Part shown: piece after piece, positions 58,514 through 64,000 of the stretch
Position numbering within the stretch: position 1 is the stretch's first letter
How the letters are laid out: the number at the start of each line of letters is the position of its first letter
Assembly: GCA_021775755.1 (NCBI GenBank)
Contig: JAJFHE010000033.1
Span: 62,001-126,000 of the forward strand
DNA from: Hyphomicrobiales bacterium
Lineage (GTDB): Bacteria; Pseudomonadota; Alphaproteobacteria; Rhizobiales; JAJFHB01
Direction: 5' to 3'
DNA length: 64,000 bases
Notes under the pieces: generated by a model
Told to the model about the DNA's origin: nothing
The model's input: the letters and a program-made list of their open reading frames with translations, nothing else
The model's database searches: none
Translations under genes and position numbers: made by a program

Positions 58514-60442
58514 TCACGTTTGCGGTTGCGGCTCCATGTCACCGGCATCTTTGTCGTCTTCACTGCGCGATGCATTGCCCGTCACCGGCACTGCCGGCCC
58601 GGTTTCGCTCGGCGTATCGTCACCCGAATCGCGAACCGGCTCGCGGCCCTCAAGCAGACCCTTGATCTCATCGCCGGTCAGCGTTTCATACTCAAGCAAA
58701 CCGTTCGCGACGGTGTGCAGGTCGGCCTTGTTCTTTTTCAAGAGATTGGTGGCCAGCTGATAGCCTTCATCGACAAGCATGTGAATTTCGCTGTCGACCA
58801 GCTTCTGCGTTTCTTCTGAAAGATTCTGCGTGCGCGTCACCGAATGGCCGAGGAACACTTCCTCCTCGTTATCGCCGTAAGCCAGGGGCCCAAGCTTGTC
58901 GCTCATGCCGTACTGGGTGACCATGGCGCGCGCCAGAGTGGTCGCCATCTTGATGTCGGACGATGCGCCGGAAGTGACCTTTTCCTCGCCGAAGATCAGC
59001 TCTTCCGCAACACGGCCGCCCATGGCAACCGCGATGTCGGCTTTCATCTTGGCGCGCGTCACCGAAAGGTGATCGCGTTCGGGAAGCCGCATGACCATGC
59101 CGAGTGCACGGCCGCGCGGGATGATTGTCGCCTTGTGCACCGGATCGGACGCTTCGAGATTGAGCGCAATCAGAGCGTGGCCGCCTTCATGATAGGCCGT
59201 CAGCTTCTTCTCTTCCTCGCTCATCACCAGCGAACGTCGTTCGGCGCCCATGAGCACCTTGTCCTTGGCGTCCTCGAAATCCTGTTGCATCACTAGACGC
59301 TTCGAACGCCGTGCCGCAAGAAGCGCGGCTTCGTTCACCAGATTTGCGAGGTCGGCGCCGGAGAACCCGGGCGTGCCGCGCGCAATAACCTTCGGCTCGA
59401 CATCGGGCGCTAGCGGAACTTTGCGCATATGCACCCTGAGGATTTTTTCGCGGCCCATGATGTCCGGGTTCGGCACGACAACCTGACGGTCGAAGCGTCC
59501 CGGACGCAGGAGCGCCGGGTCAAGCACGTCCGGCCGGTTTGTCGCGGCAATGAGGATGACGCCTTCATTGGCCTCGAAACCGTCCATCTCGACAAGCAGC
59601 TGATTGAGCGTTTGCTCGCGCTCGTCGTTACCGCCGCCAAGACCGGCACCGCGGTGGCGGCCAACCGCATCGATTTCGTCGATGAAGATAATGCAGGGTG
59701 CGTTCTTCTTCGCCTGCTCGAACATATCGCGCACCCGGCTCGCACCGACGCCGACAAACATCTCGACGAAATCGGAACCGGAGATCGTGAAGAACGGAAC
59801 ATTGGCTTCGCCGGCAATAGCGCGCGCCAGCAGCGTTTTACCCGTGCCCGGCGGTCCGACGAGAAGCGCACCTTTCGGGATACGCCCGCCAAGACGCTGG
59901 AACTTGTGCGGATCCTTGAGGAATTCAACGATTTCCTCAACATCCTCCTTGGCCTCGTCAATGCCGGCGACGTCGTCAAAGGTTACCCTTCCGTGCCGCT
60001 CGGTGAGAAGTTTGGCCTTGGACTTGCCGAAACCCATGGCCTTGCCGCCGCCCGACTGCATCTGGCGCATGAAGAAGATCCACACCCCGATCAGCAGCAG
60101 CATCGGGAACCACGAGATCAGCACTCCGAGCAGCGACGGCACGTCGTCGCTTTCCGGCTGCGCCGCGATCGTCACGCCCTTCTGATGCAGGCGCTCCACG
60201 AGATTGGCATCCTGCGGCACAAATGTGTGGAACGTCCGGTCGTCCATAAAGTGACCGGTGACCGTTTCTCCCGAGATCGTGACATCTCGGATATTGCCGC
60301 GCTCGACTTCCGTCAGGAGCTTGGAAAAGCTGATTTCATCGTTTGCGGGACCGCGTTGGGCGGGGCCCTGGAACAGGTTGAACAGAGCCACCAGCAACAA
60401 AGCAATGATGACCCATACGGCAAAGTTCCGAAAATTATTCAC
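58514..60442 (-). CDS. ftsH: ATP-dependent zinc metalloprotease FtsH
   Basis: The 642-residue protein has two TM helices (about 7-23 and 105-125) around a periplasmic domain, the AAA module (GPPGTGKT 196-203, [18 protein letters not shown]) and the M41 site HEGGH in [13 protein letters not shown]. It degrades membrane and regulatory proteins, among them sigma-32 and LpxC in other bacteria. The rpoH gene is also in this window. A second FtsH is at 33267. Confidence 0.96.
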   Translation of the reverse strand: MNNFRNFAVWVIIALLLVALFNLFQGPAQRGPANDEISFSKLLTEVERGNIRDVTISGETVTGHFMDDRTFHTFVPQDANLVERLHQKGVTIAAQPESDDVPSLLGVLISWFPMLLLIGVWIFFMRQMQSGGGKAMGFGKSKAKLLTERHGRVTFDDVAGIDEAKEDVEEIVEFLKDPHKFQRLGGRIPKGALLVGPPGTGKTLLARAIAGEANVPFFTISGSDFVEMFVGVGASRVRDMFEQAKKNAPCIIFIDEIDAVGRHRGAGLGGGNDEREQTLNQLLVEMDGFEANEGVILIAATNRPDVLDPALLRPGRFDRQVVVPNPDIMGREKILRVHMRKVPLAPDVEPKVIARGTPGFSGADLANLVNEAALLAARRSKRLVMQQDFEDAKDKVLMGAERRSLVMSEEEKKLTAYHEGGHALIALNLEASDPVHKATIIPRGRALGMVMRLPERDHLSVTRAKMKADIAVAMGGRVAEELIFGEEKVTSGASSDIKMATTLARAMVTQYGMSDKLGPLAYGDNEEEVFLGHSVTRTQNLSEETQKLVDSEIHMLVDEGYQLATNLLKKNKADLHTVANGLLEYETLTGDEIKGLLEGREPVRDSGDDTPSETGPAVPVTGNASRSEDDKDAGDMEPQPQT

Positions 60443-60691
60443 GCGCGGTCCTTTCGCACTGAAACTCGCGCGCTGGCCGCTTCGCCCGAGACGAAGGCCG
60501 ACGCACGGGAAAACCTCTGAAGGTGACTCATAAAATAGGACTCACATCCCGTTTTGCCAAGGCTAACTGAGTCATCTGGCTCAGGAAAAGCAAGTGGCAT
60601 GCCAGATCGCCGCACATATAGCAGCCGGAGACAAATTTTGCATTAACTCACCGCAGCCATGGGCAGGCGGCCCTGACCATGTACGGCACTC

Positions 60692-62062
60692 TTAAATGGC
60701 GCCGAGACGATCAACGACCTTTGCGCCCTCAACCAGCGGAAAATTGCAGAAATCTGCCGAAAATTTAACGTGAGTGTTCGCATCCGCATCCCTGTATCCA
60801 AGGTGGGGCACTGCGATCAGCCGGTCGAGGTGCCAAAGGGACACCAGGCCTTCGCGGTAGGTTTTGGGGCAACTGAGCCCGGATTTTCGGACCTCGGCCC
60901 AGCCGTCGTCCATCAGCGCACGCACGCAGAATTTACCGTCAGGGGCCGCTGACGTGCCGGAACAGTCCACTTTGACGCGAAATCTGCCATCCCACAGCTG
61001 CGATGTTCCAGGCACAACCGCATCGCCGCTGCGGCTCATGCGACCGGCTTCGCGCACCAGGATGATCTCGCCGCCTCCAGACACGATGTGACATCCGCCA
61101 AAGGTGCCTTTCCACCCCTCATCTTCACTCAGCGTCCCGGCCGTGCGTTCGAGCCCGGCCGCACTCAGGTGCGTGTCCGATCCTCCCCCCGCCCGCAGAC
61201 AACCGCTCAACAGGCGCAACCTGATTTCTTCCGGCTGGTCGAGCCAGGGAGTACGAAGAATTGCAAAGACGCCGGCGGGATCGACCTCGACGCAGGTCGC
61301 CATCGCGCGTGCCACCGCATCGTCGATCGCGGCGCGCACCCTGCGCAATCGTGCCGCGGTAAGCGCCAGACTGTCCGTACTCAAGCCGAGAGCACTCAGC
61401 TCAGGCGCGGCTTTGCGCACCCGGATGCGCTCAAACTGCGGGTCCTCATTGCTTGGGTCATCGATCCACATCACCCCGCGCGCACCGAGATAATCGCGTA
61501 GTGCGTGTCGTTGCAGATCGAGCAGTGGCCGCACCAGCGAGATGCCTGCGCGCAACGATACCGGAGCCATACCGCTCAACCCGTCAAGTCCGCTGCCGCG
61601 CGCCAGACGCATGATCACCGTTTCGGCCTGATCGTCCTGGGTATGCGCCACGCCAAGATGCGTCGCACCATGCGCCACGCACCAGTCGGTCATTAGCCCG
61701 TAACGCGCCTCCCGGGCCTTTTCCGGGAGGCCGGCTTCGGGTTTGTCTCCGCGCCAGGCGAGCGTTTCGTGGCGCATGTCGAGCGCCGCACACGCGGCCG
61801 CAACAGCCTCTGCCTCGTCGCCCGAACCCTCCCGCAGACGGTGATCCACCGTCAGCACGCTTACCTCCGGCGCCTCGGACCCAAGCGTTACACGCCAGTC
61901 CTGCACCAGATGCAACAAGGCAAGGCTGTCCGAGCCGCCGGAAACTGCAAGCGCAATATGGGGAGCACTGGTGAGCGCCTCAAACCGGCGCGCCAGATCG
62001 CGCGGCGTTCCTAGCCCCTGAGCCGTGTCAGCAGCCGGCACGGCGGCGTTCCCGCACCGCAA
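60692..62062 (-). CDS. tilS: tRNA(Ile)-lysidine synthetase
   Basis: The 456-residue protein has the N-type PP-loop SGGSDSLALLHL, HHRL-like VDHRLREGSGDEAE, and LGVAHTQDDQAETVIMRLARG. It modifies tRNA-Ile so that AUA is read correctly. Its start lies 34 bases inside the end of cpoB, so the two are coupled. The C-terminal part (residues 380-450) is the accessory domain. Confidence 0.95.
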   Translation of the reverse strand: MRCGNAAVPAADTAQGLGTPRDLARRFEALTSAPHIALAVSGGSDSLALLHLVQDWRVTLGSEAPEVSVLTVDHRLREGSGDEAEAVAAACAALDMRHETLAWRGDKPEAGLPEKAREARYGLMTDWCVAHGATHLGVAHTQDDQAETVIMRLARGSGLDGLSGMAPVSLRAGISLVRPLLDLQRHALRDYLGARGVMWIDDPSNEDPQFERIRVRKAAPELSALGLSTDSLALTAARLRRVRAAIDDAVARAMATCVEVDPAGVFAILRTPWLDQPEEIRLRLLSGCLRAGGGSDTHLSAAGLERTAGTLSEDEGWKGTFGGCHIVSGGGEIILVREAGRMSRSGDAVVPGTSQLWDGRFRVKVDCSGTSAAPDGKFCVRALMDDGWAEVRKSGLSCPKTYREGLVSLWHLDRLIAVPHLGYRDADANTHVKFSADFCNFPLVEGAKVVDRLGAI

Positions 62063-63122
62063 GGCTACGGATGGTTTCCGAGGCGTTCGGAAATTCCTGC
62101 TGCACCTGAGCGAAACTCGCGCAGGCCTGCTGCTTCTGTCCGAGATTTTTCAGCGACATAGCGAGCTTCAACAGGCTGTCGGGTGCCTTCGCGCTGGAAT
62201 GAAAATCCCGGTAGCCGATAAGGAATGCCGCGGCGGCCGCGCGATAATCGCCACGCGCATAGTGCGCCTCGCCAAGCCAGTACTGCGCGTTGCCGGCAAG
62301 CTGATGGGTGCGGTAGCTTTGCAGGAATTGTTCGAAGCCCGACTGCGCACTCTCAAAGCGCCGGCGCAGGAGGTCGTCGTAGGACTGCTGATAAAGCGCA
62401 TCCGCACCGCTCGTGGCGGCGTTGCCGAGAGCCGCCTGCTGCGAGGGCACGCTGCCATCGAGGGGCTGTGCTTCAACCGGCTCAGGCAGTGCCGAGGGCG
62501 AAGGCTGGCTCGGCTGCAGTTCCGACAGGGGAAGCGTTCCGAGAACCTGTGTGCCGGTGGCATTGTTGAGATTGACCGGCCCGGAACCGCCCGCGCCGTC
62601 GTCAATTCCTGGATACTGATTGAGGACGGAGAGGTCGCCATAGGGCGACAGCGCATCGTTCAGACCCGCAACCTGCGTACCGTTGTCGTTGCTCGCAGGC
62701 GGTGCCGCATTGCCGGACCGGCCGTCCCGTACCCGGCTTTCAAGCTCCTGAAAGCGGAATTCCGCGTCCTCGGAAAACCGGCGAAGCTGCTCGCTCAGCT
62801 GCTGCATTTGGAAATTCAGCTGCTGCACCTGGCCCAGAAGGTTGCGCAGTTCCCCTTCGACCCGGTCGATGCGCAGCGACAGTCCGGCAGCCGTTGCGGG
62901 ATCGGACCCGTAGGCCGGCGCCGGCGCGGGCTGCTGATAAACCGTTCCGCCACCGCCCTGCTCAATGCCGCGCAAACGATGCTCAAGCCGGATAATGCGA
63001 TCGTAAAGAGAATCCCATTCCGTATTGCTTTGTGCGAGGCTCACGCCGCCGCTCCACAACAGCGCAGCGCACGACACCGCCAGCACAGGCGCGCGCCAGG
63101 GCACGCGGCATTTAAAAATCAT
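62028..63122 (-). CDS. cpoB: cell division coordinator CpoB/YbgF
   Basis: The 364-residue protein has a signal peptide, a trimerising coiled coil (LRIDRVEGELRNLLGQVQQL, residues 70-120), a Pro/Ser/Gln linker, then TPR repeats in the last 120 residues (ALYQQSYDDLLRRRFESAQS, AQYWLGEAHYARGDY). It helps coordinate Tol-Pal with wall synthesis. It lies between pal and tilS on the same strand. Confidence 0.95.
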   Translation of the reverse strand: MIFKCRVPWRAPVLAVSCAALLWSGGVSLAQSNTEWDSLYDRIIRLEHRLRGIEQGGGGTVYQQPAPAPAYGSDPATAAGLSLRIDRVEGELRNLLGQVQQLNFQMQQLSEQLRRFSEDAEFRFQELESRVRDGRSGNAAPPASNDNGTQVAGLNDALSPYGDLSVLNQYPGIDDGAGGSGPVNLNNATGTQVLGTLPLSELQPSQPSPSALPEPVEAQPLDGSVPSQQAALGNAATSGADALYQQSYDDLLRRRFESAQSGFEQFLQSYRTHQLAGNAQYWLGEAHYARGDYRAAAAAFLIGYRDFHSSAKAPDSLLKLAMSLKNLGQKQQACASFAQVQQEFPNASETIRSLAVRERRRAGC

Positions 63123-63351
63123 CTCAGATAGTCTCCCGCACCGGCAATCATCTCACACCAAGCTCGTGTCAGGCCACCGAATGGTTCGCAGCCCCGACCT
63201 CCCGGTCGGCACTATATCCCGAATGAGCCGTTCCGAACAGCCACGGCGCGCGTCATCGCATAGCGGCAAATCCGGTCAGAACTGAGGCAAGCCTGAGGGC
63301 ACGGCAACGTTCGGTTGCCGCGAAACACTTCGGTTCTGCCCGATTTTCAGA

Positions 63352-63840
63352 TCAGGACTGCGCGCCGGATGTAAGGAGCGTCACGGACCGCCGGTTCTGC
63401 GACCAGCACGATTCCGCATCGCAGAGCGCCACCGGGCGTTCCTTGCCGTAGGAAATTGTATCGACGCGCGCCGGATTGATGCCCTGGCTGACGAGGAACG
63501 CCTTCGTGGTGTTTCCCCGCCGTGCGGACAGCGCGATATTGTATTCCCGCGTGCCGCGTTCATCGGCATGGCCTTCGACCTGAATGCGCACATTCGGATA
63601 CAGCTTCAACCAGGCCGCCTGCCGCCGCAGCGTTTCGCGCGCCGCATCCGTCAAGGTTGCCGTGTCGGTCAGGAAAAACACGCGATCGCCGACATTGACG
63701 ATGAAATCCCGCTCCGAACCAGGTGTCGCCGGTTCCGCATTTACGGCCCCGGGTTGCTCCGTATTCGTCGATTCACATGCCACCAGCGCCACTAGCGCAA
63801 GCCCCACCACTACCGCACGAAGAGCCGTTAGACGAATCAT
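63352..63840 (-). CDS. pal: peptidoglycan-associated lipoprotein
   Basis: The 162-residue protein has a lipobox LVAC at residues 19-22 and a C-terminal OmpA-like domain (VQVEGHADERGTREYNIALS-like, RRGNTTKAFLVSQGI, ISYGKERPVA) that binds peptidoglycan. It anchors the outer membrane to the wall through Tol-Pal. The tol genes should lie to the right of the window. The 160 bases to the window edge are its leader region. Confidence 0.96.
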   Translation of the reverse strand: MIRLTALRAVVVGLALVALVACESTNTEQPGAVNAEPATPGSERDFIVNVGDRVFFLTDTATLTDAARETLRRQAAWLKLYPNVRIQVEGHADERGTREYNIALSARRGNTTKAFLVSQGINPARVDTISYGKERPVALCDAESCWSQNRRSVTLLTSGAQS

Positions 63841-64000
63841 GCACTCATACTCCTTTCACAGCGATCTTCGCTATCTAGTATAGAAATCAGACACCTGAAG
63901 TGCGCAATCCTAGGGCATTCTGTCACAGTGATCAGAATTCCCGTAAATACGCGCAAATTGTACTGATTTATCTAGCCGTCACTGTGTATTACCCAACTTA

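Overview
The window is GC-rich DNA from an alphaproteobacterium, most likely of the Hyphomicrobiales (Rhizobiales) type. This rests on the gene order pal-cpoB-tilS-ftsH-folP-glmM, an rpoH with its RpoH box next to rluD, and a leader before serC that looks like the alphaproteobacterial serC RNA motif. I make no species call.

Positions 1 to about 22,530 are the right part of an integrated temperate-phage-like element. It ends at a tRNA-Glu(CTC) gene, with a tyrosine integrase pointing away from it. The left end lies outside the window, so no capsid, terminase or lysis genes are visible. A CI-like, LexA-type repressor (13798-14379, +) faces a Cro-like gene (13423-13713, -), with three operators between them. 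Three more matching operators precede a rightward operon at 16383. The leftward operon then runs: Cro, CII-like protein, small proteins, DNA methyltransferase, HerA-like ATPase, Myb/SANT-like DNA-binding protein, Toprim primase, D5-type helicase, a NusG/RfaH paralogue (a likely antiterminator) and an acidic protein. Iteron-like repeats sit next to the helicase. Several accessory cassettes point against these operons: a two-TM protein, a RelE/Xre toxin-antitoxin pair, a pentapeptide-repeat protein, twin membrane cassettes, an undescribed 381-aa protein with a lipoprotein, a SLATT-like cassette, and a set of secreted Cys-rich proteins framed by a 51-bp duplication of the integrase 3' end.

The most interesting part is 11,891-13,430. 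Two cassettes of about 0.75 kb lie between three copies of the 14-mer GTTGATTTAGCCAT, which is the start of the CII-like gene read backwards. Each cassette has a rightward gene for an N-terminally anchored protein of 177-179 aa, driven by a promoter placed so that the mRNA should begin at the ATG. Each also has a convergent micro-gene for a single-TM peptide of 33 or 35 aa with a good Shine-Dalgarno sequence. Both micro-genes are too short for ordinary gene calling. I propose this as a candidate undescribed two-component membrane system.

Positions 22,534-64,000 are chromosomal core. They hold tRNA-Glu, rluD, rpoH, small redox enzymes, a PP2C phosphatase, an AraC/MFS pair, a 114-bp tandem repeat beside an odd class I tRNA with a CAG anticodon, an FtsH paralogue, a LysR/EmrAB-type efflux locus, an autotransporter and a hydrolase with a peptidoglycan-binding tail. 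These are followed by purA, a TetR/DUF2269 pair, a cation:proton antiporter, serA-serC with its leader RNA, an Omp25-like porin, a class V aminotransferase/EamA pair, and the leftward cluster pal-cpoB-tilS-ftsH-folP-glmM. Two MITE-like elements (44238-44500 and 49492-49751) sit exactly at the purA stop codon and just before the start of a NIPSNAP gene.
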